DNA of 64,000 nt from Luteimicrobium xylanilyticum (lineage in GTDB: Bacteria > Actinomycetota > Actinomycetes > Actinomycetales > Cellulomonadaceae), in contig NZ_CP045529.1 of assembly GCF_009429125.1 (NCBI RefSeq), forward strand, positions 124,001-188,000, read 5' to 3'. Under the pieces are notes generated by a model that worked only from the letters and a program-made list of their open reading frames with translations, was not told where the DNA came from and did not search any database. The position numbers were made by a program, and so were the translations under genes. Positions 55,399 to 62,907 of this stretch are shown one piece after another (the first letter of the stretch is position 1; each line of letters opens with the position of its first letter).

Positions 55399-55671
55399 AT
55401 GGAGCGCACCGTCGTCGTCGCGATCGAGGAAGGGCTCCACGCCCGTCCCGCCGCCCTGTTCGTCCAGGCGGCCGCAGCACAGCCCGTGCCGGTGACCATC
55501 CGGAAGTCGTCCGAGACCGAGGACCTCGAGGCCGACTCGATCCTCTCCGTCATGACCCTCGGCGCCGGTGCCGGCACCGAGGTCGTGCTCACCACACCGG
55601 GTGACACCGACGACGACGTCGCAGCGCTCGACGCGCTCGAGGCCTTCCTGTCGCAGACCGTCATCGCCTGA
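55399..55671 (+). CDS. ptsH: Phosphocarrier protein HPr
   Basis: This 90-aa HPr is the small phosphocarrier that passes phosphate from enzyme I to the EIIA proteins of sugar phosphotransferase systems. GLHARPAALFVQAA holds the phosphorylated His (H14). EADSILSVMTLGAGAGTEVVL is the regulatory-site region, with a serine (S47) in the position used by HPr kinase in Firmicutes. The ATG at 55399 has GGAGG about 8 nt upstream. A near-perfect dre operator upstream links it to the DasR-like gene at 57953. Enzyme I is not in the window. Confidence 0.96.
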   Translation: MERTVVVAIEEGLHARPAALFVQAAAAQPVPVTIRKSSETEDLEADSILSVMTLGAGAGTEVVLTTPGDTDDDVAALDALEAFLSQTVIA

Positions 55672-55702
55672 CGGCGACGTGCCACACGGGCGGGGCACGC
55701 GA

Positions 55703-56227
55703 ATGGCCGCCTCGAACCGGACGCTGACGGTCTGGTGCTTCCTCGACGCCCGCGGGGCCGAGCTCGCGCTCGACACGGTCACCAAGAACCTGCCCGACGT
55801 CGACAAGGTCCTGCGCGAGCACGTGAGCATCGTCTGGCACGTCGACGTCCCCGCGCCCGGCTGGCAGTACGCCCAGGACCGGGTCGGACGGCGCGACGAC
55901 GACGCGCGGTCCGGGCCGCGGCGGTTCTTCCGCGCGGTCACCGCGATGCTCGGCCGTGGCATCGAGTATCCCGGCACCCGGACGCTGTCCGACGCGTTCA
56001 TCTTCGCCGGGATCGGCGAGGACGTGGAGGAAGCGGTCGCGCGCGAGCTGCACGTCGACAGCTCCGCGCTGCTCCTGCTGACCGACGGCCCCGGTCCCGA
56101 CGTCGAGACCGTCCGGCACGCGCGGCCCACGTTCACGCTGACGCGGTCCGGCACGGCGCTGCGCAAGGTCTCGCTGCTCGAGGGGTTCGCCGACCTCGGC
56201 GGCGTCGACCGCTACCGCGGCACCTGA
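55703..56227 (+). CDS. DUF1269-like protein lacking the glycine zipper
   Basis: This 174-aa protein has ends that resemble DUF1269: an N-terminal RTLTVWCFLDARGAELALDTVTKNLPDVDKVLREHVSIVWHV, a SSALLLLTDG strand in the later half and a C-terminal SGTALRKVSLLEGFADL. The membrane-like glycine zipper usual in that family is replaced by a short polar segment (GRRDDDARSGPRRFFRAVTAMLGRGIEYPG). Hence it is probably soluble. ATG 55703 is weakly preceded by a purine stretch. It lies 31 bp after ptsH and may share its transcript, which ends at the 56303-56331 hairpin. Function unknown. Confidence 0.65.
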   Translation: MAASNRTLTVWCFLDARGAELALDTVTKNLPDVDKVLREHVSIVWHVDVPAPGWQYAQDRVGRRDDDARSGPRRFFRAVTAMLGRGIEYPGTRTLSDAFIFAGIGEDVEEAVARELHVDSSALLLLTDGPGPDVETVRHARPTFTLTRSGTALRKVSLLEGFADLGGVDRYRGT

Positions 56228-56302
56228 CGTCACCGTCGGCGGGCGGAGCGCCGCCCTCGGCGCCCACCGACCGATCGTCCGCTGCGTCCACCGGGCGCGG
56301 CA

Positions 56303-56331
56303 GAGCCCCGGACCGTAAGGGTCCGGGGCTC
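56303..56331. terminator. Bidirectional terminator
   Basis: A perfect 12-bp stem (GAGCCCCGGACC with GGTCCGGGGCTC) with a 5-nt loop lies between the convergent DUF1269-like and EIIC genes. Confidence 0.88.
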
Positions 56332-56372
56332 CGTCGTGTCGCCCTGCGGTCGGTCCGTACCGACCGACGAGG

Positions 56373-57755
56373 TCAGGCGGTGGTGCCGCCCGACGTGTCG
56401 CCGCCCGGTCGTCGGTTGGCCGGTTCGTCGACCACGGCCTCGACCGAGGCCATGACCGCCGGGTCCGACTTCTCCGCCGCGGTCTCGGCGGGCTGGTCGA
56501 ACAGCACGGAGTCCTGGCCGGTCTCGTCGTCGTCCTCGCGCCCCGGCGTCCTCAGCTGCCACTTGGTGATGACCCAGCGGAAGATGAAGTAGTAGATGAC
56601 GCCGTACGCGAGTCCGATCGGGATCAGGAGAAGTGGCTTCGTCGCGATGTTGAAGTTCAGGAGGTAGTCGATCGCGCCTGCGGAGAACCCGAACCCGTCC
56701 TTGATCCCGAGCGCGTTGACGAGCGCGAGGGAGGTTCCGGTGAGCACCGCGTGGATCGCGTACAGGGGGTACGCGATGTAGACGAACGAGAACTCGATCG
56801 GCTCGGTGACGCCCGTGATGAACGAGACGAGCGCGGCGGAGCCCATGATGCCTGCGACGATCTTGCGGTTCTTGGTCTTCGCGGTGTGGATGAACGCGAG
56901 GCAGGCGCCCGGGAGGGCGAACATCATGATCGGGAAGAACCCGGTCATGTAGCCGCCGGCGGTCGGGTCGCCGTGCAGGAAGCGTGCGATGTCACCGTGC
57001 CAGACGGCGCCGCTCGAGTCGGTGTAGCTCCCGAGCTGGAACCACGGGAACGAGTTGAGCAGGTGGTGCAGGCCTAGCGGGACCAGCAGGCGGTTCGCCG
57101 TGCCGTAGATGAAGCCCCCGAGGACGTCGTTGTGCGTGGTCCACTCGCCGAAGTTCGTGAGCCCGGTGTTGAACCACTTGTAGACGAGCGACATGAGGAC
57201 CGCGATGATGATCGACGCGAACGCGGTGATGATCGGCACGAACCGGCGGCCACCGAAGAACGCGAGCGCCTGGGGCAGCTTGATCCGGTAGTACTTCTGG
57301 TACAGCAGTGCGGCGGTGATGCCGATGATGATGCCGCCGAGCACGCCGTAGTTGACGAGCTCCTGCTCCTGTCCCTTGGCGGGGAGGCCGAGGACGTGCG
57401 GCGACATCGCGTTGCCCACGCCCTGGTACACGAGGTAGCCGATGACGGCGGCGAGCGCCGTCGAGCCGTCCGACTTGCGGGCGAAGCCGATGGCGACGCC
57501 CACCGCGAACAGCAGCGCGAGGTTGGCGAACAGTGCGTTGCCCGCGGCGGCCATGACGTCGGCGACGGGCTGCAGCCAGCTCGCGTGCTTGGCGAGGCCG
57601 TCGGCGCCGAGCATGTCGGCCTGGCCGAGGCGCAGCAGGAGGGCTGCGGCGGGCAGCGAGGCGATCGGCAGCATCAGGGCGCGGCCGATGCGCTGCAGCT
57701 GAGCGAATCCGGGGATGCCTCTCTTGGTCGAGGCGTCCGCTGTGGTGGCGGTCAT
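56373..57755 (-). CDS. PTS EIIC permease, N-acetylglucosamine/glucose family
   Basis: This 460-aa EIIC membrane protein of the Glc/GlcNAc family translocates the sugar that is phosphorylated by the separate EIIB. FAQLQRIGRALMLPIASLPAAALLLRLGQ opens the transport domain, with ~10 hydrophobic segments. The substrate-site signature VSFITGVTEPIEFSFVYIAYPLYAIHAVLTG is intact. There is no fused EIIB or EIIA. The 55-residue tail is acidic and disordered (GREDDDETGQDSV...). ATG 57755 has GAGGAG about 8 nt upstream. It is divergent from the GntR regulator, with two dre-like sites between, which argues for N-acetylglucosamine as substrate. Confidence 0.94.
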   Translation of the reverse strand: MTATTADASTKRGIPGFAQLQRIGRALMLPIASLPAAALLLRLGQADMLGADGLAKHASWLQPVADVMAAAGNALFANLALLFAVGVAIGFARKSDGSTALAAVIGYLVYQGVGNAMSPHVLGLPAKGQEQELVNYGVLGGIIIGITAALLYQKYYRIKLPQALAFFGGRRFVPIITAFASIIIAVLMSLVYKWFNTGLTNFGEWTTHNDVLGGFIYGTANRLLVPLGLHHLLNSFPWFQLGSYTDSSGAVWHGDIARFLHGDPTAGGYMTGFFPIMMFALPGACLAFIHTAKTKNRKIVAGIMGSAALVSFITGVTEPIEFSFVYIAYPLYAIHAVLTGTSLALVNALGIKDGFGFSAGAIDYLLNFNIATKPLLLIPIGLAYGVIYYFIFRWVITKWQLRTPGREDDDETGQDSVLFDQPAETAAEKSDPAVMASVEAVVDEPANRRPGGDTSGGTTA

Positions 57756-57879
57756 ACGGGGCACTCCTCATCGTGTGCTCGTCGTCGCCGAGCACGGCGG
57801 GCGCCCACCGTGGTCGGCGTCGTCGGCTCGGCAGCTCGTGGGGCGGGACGGTCGGGGAACCGCGACCCGGCCCCCACTA

Positions 57880-57895
57880 GGATGTCTGGACCAGT
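57880..57895. promoter_or_regulatory. dre-like operator 1 (EIIC/dasR region)
   Basis: GGATGTCTGGACCAGT matches the dre consensus at 12 of 16 positions, in the divergent promoter region between the EIIC and GntR genes. Confidence 0.7.
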
Positions 57896-57903
57896 GGGCC
57901 TAG

Positions 57904-57919
57904 AGTGGTCTAGACATTC
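57904..57919. promoter_or_regulatory. dre-like operator 2 (EIIC/dasR region)
   Basis: AGTGGTCTAGACATTC has the full AGTGGTCTAGAC half of the dre consensus, 8 bp after site 1 and 33 bp before the start codon of the GntR gene. It fits autoregulation plus control of EIIC. Confidence 0.75.
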
Positions 57920-57952
57920 GGTCCTTGTCAAGGATTTGTGAAGGAGGCGGCG

Positions 57953-58762
57953 TTGGCTCCCGACTACAAGCACGTGCGCGTCCGCGACTATCTCCGCGGA
58001 CTGGTCGCGCACGAGCTCGTCGTCGGCGACACCATCCCCTCCGAGCGCGAGCTGTGCGAACGCTTCGCCGTCTCCCGCATGACCGTGCGCCAGGCCATCG
58101 ACGCGCTCGTCAACGAAGGCCTCCTCCATCGCGAGCAGGGACGCGGCACGTTCGTCGCGCCGCCGCGCACCGACATGGAGCTCCGGCTCGTCGGTTTCGG
58201 CGACGACATGCGCCGCAGGGGCATGAGCCCGCACACCGAGCTGCTCGACGCCGAGACCGTCGAGGCGCCCTGGGACGTCGCCGAGGCGCTCGAGCTCGAG
58301 CCCGGCGCCGCCGTCCACCACGTGCAACGGCTCGGGTGGGCCGACGGGCGGCCCATGGCCCTCGAGGAGGCCTGGGTGCCCGCGACGATCTTCCCCCACC
58401 TGCTCGACGGCGCCCCCGACGCCTTCCCCGAGAGTCTCTACGCGACGTTCCGCGACCACGGGCACGACCCGAACTGGGGCGAGGACACCGTCTCGGCCTC
58501 CGACGCGTCCGCGCACGAGGCCGAGCTCCTGCGCCTCGGACGCGGGGCGCGTACCGTGCTGCGCATCGCCCGGCGCACGTTCGCCGACCAGGTCGCGTGC
58601 GCGTTCTCGCGATCGTGCTACCGGGCCGACCGGTACACGCTGTGGGTGCCCCTGACCGCGCCCAACCCCGTCGTCACGCCGCGCACCCAGGGCGCGGCGA
58701 CGAGCACCGTCGACGCCTCCCCCACAGGCGCCGCCCGGACGATCCAGGAGGTGAGGCGATGA
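57953..58762 (+). CDS. dasR: GntR/HutC-family regulator, DasR-like
   Basis: This regulator is about 269 aa. The N-terminal winged helix (~1-75) reads VRVRDYLRGLVAHELVVGDTIPSERELCERFAVSRMTVRQAIDALVNEGLLHREQGRGTFVA. The C-terminal UTRA sensor domain (~90-235) includes ELLDAETVEAPWDVAEALELEPGAAVHHVQRLGWADGRPMALEEAWVP. The TTG at 57953 is preferred over GTG 57938 because AAGGAGG lies 5 nt before it. Sitting between EIIC and EIIB/EIIA genes with dre sites, it should be the DasR orthologue that senses GlcN-6-phosphate and represses amino-sugar uptake. The last four bases overlap the first EIIB gene. Confidence 0.88.
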   Translation: MAPDYKHVRVRDYLRGLVAHELVVGDTIPSERELCERFAVSRMTVRQAIDALVNEGLLHREQGRGTFVAPPRTDMELRLVGFGDDMRRRGMSPHTELLDAETVEAPWDVAEALELEPGAAVHHVQRLGWADGRPMALEEAWVPATIFPHLLDGAPDAFPESLYATFRDHGHDPNWGEDTVSASDASAHEAELLRLGRGARTVLRIARRTFADQVACAFSRSCYRADRYTLWVPLTAPNPVVTPRTQGAATSTVDASPTGAARTIQEVRR

Positions 58763-59004
58763 CGTCGCCCCACGACGACCAGGCCGGCCGCATCCTGCGT
58801 GCGCTCGGCGGTGTCGACAACATCGTCGAGATCGAACCCTGCACCACCCGGCTGCGGTCCGAGGTCAAGGACCCGGCCGCCGTCGACCAGCCCGCCCTGC
58901 GTGCGGCCGGCGCCCACGGCGTCGTCGTGTCCGGGCGGGTCGTGCAGGTCGTGATCGGCCCCGCGGTCGACGTGCTCGCCAGCGAGCTCGAAGATCTCAT
59001 GTAG
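58759..59004 (+). CDS. PTS EIIB component, copy 1
   Basis: This 81-aa Glc-family EIIB domain stands alone. ALGGVDNIVEIEPCTTRLRSEVKD carries the phosphorylated cysteine C28, and VVVSGRVVQVVIGPAVDVLASELEDL closes the domain. It receives phosphate from EIIA and passes it to the sugar bound in EIIC. It starts with an ATG overlapping the regulator stop by 4 bp. The protein is 39% shorter in spacing from a second EIIB gene 68 bp downstream than usual single-copy layouts, and the two are clearly paralogues. Confidence 0.92.
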   Translation: MTSPHDDQAGRILRALGGVDNIVEIEPCTTRLRSEVKDPAAVDQPALRAAGAHGVVVSGRVVQVVIGPAVDVLASELEDLM

Positions 59005-59072
59005 GACCCATCCATCCACCCACCCAACCGGACCAGGCGCAGAAGCCTGACTCCACCGAGAAGGAGCACCAG

Positions 59073-59303
59073 ATGAGCAAGGCGGAGCAGATCCTCGCCG
59101 GACTCGGCGGGGACGACAACATCGTCGACCTCGAACCCTGCATCACGCGTCTGCGCGTCGAGGTCGAGGACCCGGCCCAGGTCAACGAGGCAGGTCTGAA
59201 GGCGGCCGGCGCGATCGCCGTCGTCCAGTCGGGCAAGGTCGTCCAGGTCATCGTCGGCCCCGAGGCCGACACCCTCGCGTCAGACATCGAGGACCTGCGC
59301 TGA
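59073..59303 (+). CDS. PTS EIIB component, copy 2
   Basis: This 76-aa second EIIB has GLGGDDNIVDLEPCITRLRVEVEDPAQVNEAGLKAAGAIAVVQSGKVVQVIVGPEADTLASDIEDL, with active C23. It has an independent ribosome site (AAGGAG 7 nt before ATG 59073). It is closer to the standard EIIB consensus (CITRLR) than copy 1 (CTTRLR). It overlaps the EIIA gene by one base (TGATG), so those two are coupled. Two EIIB genes beside one EIIC suggest that one serves another EIIC elsewhere or that they act differently. Confidence 0.93.
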   Translation: MSKAEQILAGLGGDDNIVDLEPCITRLRVEVEDPAQVNEAGLKAAGAIAVVQSGKVVQVIVGPEADTLASDIEDLR

Positions 59304-59767
59304 TGGCGGCCGTGCTGCCGGTCGCGGCGCCGCTCGGCGGCACGGTCGTCGAGCTGGCCCAGGTCGACGACCCGGTGTTCAGCGCGGCCCTCGTCGGGCC
59401 GGGGATCGCGATCGACCCCGGCGCGGCCGCCGAGTCGACGGCTGTCGCGCCGGTCGCCGGGACCATCGCCAAGCTCCACCCCCACGCGTTCGTCGTGAAG
59501 ACGGACGACGGCGTGGGGATCCTCGTGCACCTCGGCATCGACACCGTGCAGCTCCAGGGCGCCGGCTTCACGCTGCACGCCGCCGAGGGCGACCGGGTCG
59601 AGGCGGGCCAGGCGCTCGTCACGTGGAGCCCGGGCGACGTCGTCGCCGGGGGCCGGTCGGCCGTGTGCCCCGTGGTCGCGCTCGACCAGAAGCCCGAGGG
59701 CGTCGCCGTCGTCGCGGCCGTCGGGGAGCCGGTCGAGGCCGGGTCGAAGCTGCTCGAGGTCGGCTGA
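59303..59767 (+). CDS. crr: PTS EIIA component, glucose family
   Basis: This 154-aa EIIA(Glc)-type protein takes phosphate from HPr and gives it to EIIB. The two active-site histidines are H61 (LHPHAFVVKT) and the phosphorylated H76 (VGILVHLGIDTVQLQG); the rest (APVAGTI, EGDRVEAGQALVTW) is standard. In actinobacteria it may also control other permeases by inducer exclusion, but this is not shown by the sequence. It is the last gene of the dasR-EIIB-EIIB-EIIA unit, which ends in a strong hairpin. Confidence 0.95.
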   Translation: MAAVLPVAAPLGGTVVELAQVDDPVFSAALVGPGIAIDPGAAAESTAVAPVAGTIAKLHPHAFVVKTDDGVGILVHLGIDTVQLQGAGFTLHAAEGDRVEAGQALVTWSPGDVVAGGRSAVCPVVALDQKPEGVAVVAAVGEPVEAGSKLLEVG

Positions 59768-59791
59768 CCAGACCCCGGGCTGCGCGCCCCA

Positions 59792-59847
59792 CGAGAACGG
59801 GACCTGCGCCCGTCCGCTGCGGCGGGCGGGCGCAGGTCCCGTTCTCG
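59792..59847 (+). terminator. Terminator of the PTS operon
   Basis: A perfect 21-bp stem (59792-59812 with 59827-59847) has a 14-nt loop that can fold further (CCGC with GCGG). It begins 25 bp after the crr stop. It also lies downstream of the convergent DivIVA-like gene. Confidence 0.9.
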
Positions 59848-59876
59848 GCGTCTGGGGAGGGTCAGCCTGGGAGCGT

Positions 59877-60563
59877 TCAGGCGAGGCGGAGCGTGACGCC
59901 CTGGGGGCTCGCGTCGACCGCGACCACGCGCAGCACGGTGCCGTCCGGCGTCGTCACCGACAGGACGTCGTTGCCGTGCGTGCGGATCGTCGCGATCTGG
60001 AGCTGCGAGATCAGCACCCGCGTCCCGAGCGCGGCGGCCTCTGGGTCGGGCGGCAGCGGCGTCGGGGTCACGGAGGCTCCCATGCCCTGTGCGCGGATCG
60101 CCGCGGCCGGGGTGAGGCCGCCGGCAGGCGATGCGGCCTGCGCGTCCCGGACGGCGTCGATGGCGGGCTGGGAGCCCGTGGTCGTGGGCGCCGTCGGCTG
60201 CTGACCCGTCACGGCCGGGACTACACCCGTGGCGGGCGGTGACGGCGGGGCGGGGACGACGGGCTGGGCGCCCGTCGCGAGCGCGCGGGCCCTGTGCTCC
60301 TGCAGGGTCTGCACGACGACGTCGAGCAGGTCGTCGACCTCGTCGATCGCGTAGCCCTCGCGGAACTTCACGGTGTCGAAGACCTTGGCGAGGACGTCCT
60401 CGGGGCCCAGCAGGCCGGGCGTCGTGGCCGCGGCCCCTGCCTCGAGCGACGTCAGCGTCTGCCCGACCTCGTCGAGGTAGCCGTCGACCTCCTCGATGTC
60501 GTAGCCCTCACGGAACTTCGTCGTGCTGAACTTGCGGGACCGGACGTCCTCCGCGGTGATCAT
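59877..60563 (-). CDS. DivIVA-domain protein with two repeats
   Basis: This 228-aa protein has two DivIVA N-terminal motifs: RKFSTTKFREGYDIEEVDGYLDEV (~10-33) and KVFDTVKFREGYAIDEVDDLLDVV (~60-83). Between them is a short helical linker. The C-terminal part is Pro/Ala/Thr-rich and disordered, then a compact beta-like end (LQIATIRTHGNDVLSVTTPDGTVLRVVAVDASPQGVTLRL). Full-length DivIVA/Wag31 has one motif plus a coiled coil, which is missing here, so this is a DivIVA-domain relative rather than the polar scaffold itself. It may bind membrane or the true DivIVA (inference). ATG 60563. Confidence 0.85.
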   Translation of the reverse strand: MITAEDVRSRKFSTTKFREGYDIEEVDGYLDEVGQTLTSLEAGAAATTPGLLGPEDVLAKVFDTVKFREGYAIDEVDDLLDVVVQTLQEHRARALATGAQPVVPAPPSPPATGVVPAVTGQQPTAPTTTGSQPAIDAVRDAQAASPAGGLTPAAAIRAQGMGASVTPTPLPPDPEAAALGTRVLISQLQIATIRTHGNDVLSVTTPDGTVLRVVAVDASPQGVTLRLA

Positions 60564-60694
60564 CGCTCCTCCGTTCTCGACCCCCCACCTGGTGCAACTC
60601 TCGCACGATCAACGCCCCGGGAGTAACACGAACAGACCGGACGAACCGGGCAGGAGGTCCTCAGGGCCGACGGACACCGCTCAGCGCGGGCGGC

Positions 60695-62485
60695 TCAGGG
60701 GCGCGGGACGTTCCGCAGGTTCGACCGGGCCATCGACACGGCCTCGCCCATCCCGTTGCCCATGATCTCCTTGCTCATCGCGACGACGAACCCGCGCACC
60801 TGCCCGGCCGTGATCGTCGGCGGCAGGGAGAGGGCCCGCGGGTCGGTGACGACGTCGACGAGCGCCGGTCCGGGCCGGTCGAGCGCGCCCCGCAGCGCAC
60901 CCCGCACGTCCTGCGGACGCTCGACGCGCACCGCGGGGATGCCCATGGCCGTCGCGATCGCCGCGTAGTCGAAGTGCGGCGACTCCGTCCCGAAGTTCGG
61001 CAGCCCGTCGACGAGCATCTCGAGCCGGACCATCGCGAGCGACGCGTTGTCGAACAGCACGATCTTCACCGGCAGGTCGTAGGCCTTGATGGTGAGCAGG
61101 TCGCCGAGGAGCATCGACAGCCCGCCGTCGCCGGACATCGCGACGACCTGGCGGCCCGGCTCCGCGGAGGCGACGCCGATCGCGTGCGGCATCGCGTTCG
61201 CCATCGACCCGTGCAGGAAGCTCCCGATCACGCGGCGCTTCCCGTTCGGGCTGATGTAGCGCGCGGCCCAGACGTTGCACATGCCGGTGTCGACGGTGAA
61301 GACGGCGTCGTCGGCGGCCTCCTGGTCGAGGATGTCGGCGACGTACTCCGGGTGGATGGGGGTGACCTTCTCGACGTCCTTCGTGTACGCGCCGACGACG
61401 CCCGTGAGGGACTTCACGTGCTTCTTGCGCATCTCGTCGAGGAACTTCCGGTCCTTCTTGGTGTCGACGAGGGGCAGCAGCCCGCGCACGGTCTCCCCGG
61501 CGTCCCCGACGACGGCGAGGTCCAGCCGGGTGCGCCGGCCGAGGTGGGAGGGGTCGAGGTCGACCTGGGCGGTGCGCACGTCCTCGGGAAGGAACTGGTC
61601 GTACGGGAAGTCGGTGCCGAGCAGGATCAGCAGGTCCGCCTCGTGCATGGCGTCGTAGCAGGACCCGTACCCGAGCAGCCCGGACATCCCGACGTCGAAC
61701 GGGTTGTCGTACTGGATCCACTCCTTGCCGCGCAGGGAGTGACCCACGGGGGAGGCGATCTTGTCGGCGAGGGCGAGGACGTCGTCGTGCGCGCCGCGGA
61801 CGCCCGCGCCCGCGAAGATCGTGACCTTCTTGGCGCCGTTGATGGCGTCGGCGAGCTCGCGCAGGGCGTCGGGCGACGGGATGGACCGCGGGGTGGCCGG
61901 CGGCGTGACGATCGGGTCGATGCCGGGCACGACGGGCGGTGCGTCGTGGTCGGCGACGTCCCCCGGGATGGTGAGCACCGCGACGCCGGGGCCGCCGAGC
62001 GCGTGCTGGATAGCCGAGTTGATGACGCGCGGCGCCTGGGCCGCGGACGAGATCATCTCCGAGTACACCGAGCACTCCGTGAAGAGCCGGTCGGGGTGGG
62101 TCTCCTGGAAGAAGCTCGTGCCGATCTGCGCGCTCGGGATGTGGCTCGCGATCGCGAGGACGGGCACGCGGGACCGGTTCGCGTCGTACAGGCCGTTGAT
62201 GAGGTGCAGGTTGCCCGGCCCGCACGACCCGGCGCACACCGCGAGGCTGCCCGTGACCTCGGCCTCGCCCGCGGCCGCGAACGCCGCGACCTCCTCGTGG
62301 CGCACGTGCACCCACTCGATCTCGTCGGACCGCCGGACGGCGTCGACGACGGGGTTGAGGCTGTCGCCCACGATCCCGTAGATCCGCTTCACGCCGGCCG
62401 AGACGAGCTGGGCGACCAGCAGGTCGGCGACGGTCTTGTTGCGCTTGTCCTGGGGTGACTTGCGTCCGAGAGCCATGGCTCCCAT
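60695..62485 (-). CDS. poxB: Pyruvate dehydrogenase (quinone) / pyruvate oxidase
   Basis: This 596-aa thiamine-diphosphate flavoenzyme oxidises pyruvate to acetate and CO2 and passes electrons to the membrane quinone. The ThDP PYR domain has EIEWVHVRHEEVAAFAAAGEAEVTG with the conserved Glu. The FAD/central domain follows (VTIFAGAGVRGAHDDVLALADKIASPVGHSLRGKEWI). The PP domain carries the ThDP-binding GDGGLSMLLGDLLTIKAYDLPVKIVLFDN. The C-terminal FVVAMSKEIMGNGMGEAVSMARSNL resembles the amphipathic lipid-binding tail of E. coli PoxB. ATGs at 62485 and 62476 are both possible. It is divergent from a small gene, with a 22-bp palindrome between. Confidence 0.95.
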   Translation of the reverse strand: MGAMALGRKSPQDKRNKTVADLLVAQLVSAGVKRIYGIVGDSLNPVVDAVRRSDEIEWVHVRHEEVAAFAAAGEAEVTGSLAVCAGSCGPGNLHLINGLYDANRSRVPVLAIASHIPSAQIGTSFFQETHPDRLFTECSVYSEMISSAAQAPRVINSAIQHALGGPGVAVLTIPGDVADHDAPPVVPGIDPIVTPPATPRSIPSPDALRELADAINGAKKVTIFAGAGVRGAHDDVLALADKIASPVGHSLRGKEWIQYDNPFDVGMSGLLGYGSCYDAMHEADLLILLGTDFPYDQFLPEDVRTAQVDLDPSHLGRRTRLDLAVVGDAGETVRGLLPLVDTKKDRKFLDEMRKKHVKSLTGVVGAYTKDVEKVTPIHPEYVADILDQEAADDAVFTVDTGMCNVWAARYISPNGKRRVIGSFLHGSMANAMPHAIGVASAEPGRQVVAMSGDGGLSMLLGDLLTIKAYDLPVKIVLFDNASLAMVRLEMLVDGLPNFGTESPHFDYAAIATAMGIPAVRVERPQDVRGALRGALDRPGPALVDVVTDPRALSLPPTITAGQVRGFVVAMSKEIMGNGMGEAVSMARSNLRNVPRP

Positions 62486-62542
62486 GCTCCGCCCGCCGCG
62501 CCGGGGCCGCAGTTCGAGGCGGTGTGACGTGCGTCGTCGTCC

Positions 62543-62564
62543 ACATGGGGACTTGTCCCCATGT
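62543..62564. promoter_or_regulatory. 22-bp perfect palindrome
   Basis: Arms ACATGGGGAC (62543-62552) and GTCCCCATGT (62555-62564) are exact complements around a TT centre. It sits between the divergent poxB start (58 bp away) and the 48-aa gene (54 bp away). It is too symmetrical and spacer-poor to be a terminator, so it is probably a repressor or activator site. Confidence 0.6.
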
Positions 62565-62617
62565 CCACCGATGCGTCCTCTCCGCTACGTTTCGCGTGCC
62601 GAGGCGAGGAGAGCAGG

Positions 62618-62764
62618 ATGAGCGGTCAGCTGGTGGCCATGCCCACCCGGGCGTGGGAGGGCCCCGACCCCGACGACGACGGCGGCCCGGCCGCGGGCGA
62701 GGACGTCGCCGCGCGCGTGGTCCGGCTGGGGGAGAGGGGCCGGTCGCTCGCGTGCGTCGCGTGA
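62618..62764 (+). CDS. 48-aa protein of unknown function
   Basis: A short frame starts at ATG 62618 (MSGQLVAMPTRAWEGPDPDDDGG...) with a GAGGAG ribosome site about 9 nt upstream. The N-terminal half is acidic with a DPDDD run; the C-terminal half is a predicted helix (EDVAARVVRLGERGRSLACVA). I know no family. The position behind a perfect 22-bp palindrome and the good ribosome site support it as a real, regulated small gene. Alternative: noise in a GC-rich divergent region. Confidence 0.5.
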   Translation: MSGQLVAMPTRAWEGPDPDDDGGPAAGEDVAARVVRLGERGRSLACVA

Positions 62765-62907
62765 GGAGGTGCGGCGCCCACCCCGGGTGCGAATCGGCCA
62801 CACCACTCGATAGGCCGTCGCCGGCCCGGGCGTCGGGGCCCCCGGGGCGGAGGTGTGGTGGCTGGCGCCGCAACGACCAAGAGCGCGGGGCGCTCGCGAA
62901 CCTGAGC
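62765..62907. other. Gap between small gene and MFS gene
   Basis: 143 bp with no ORF of note. A GCGCCCCGC-rich stretch near 62870-62895 could form weak hairpins. I see no defined terminator or promoter. Confidence 0.4.
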
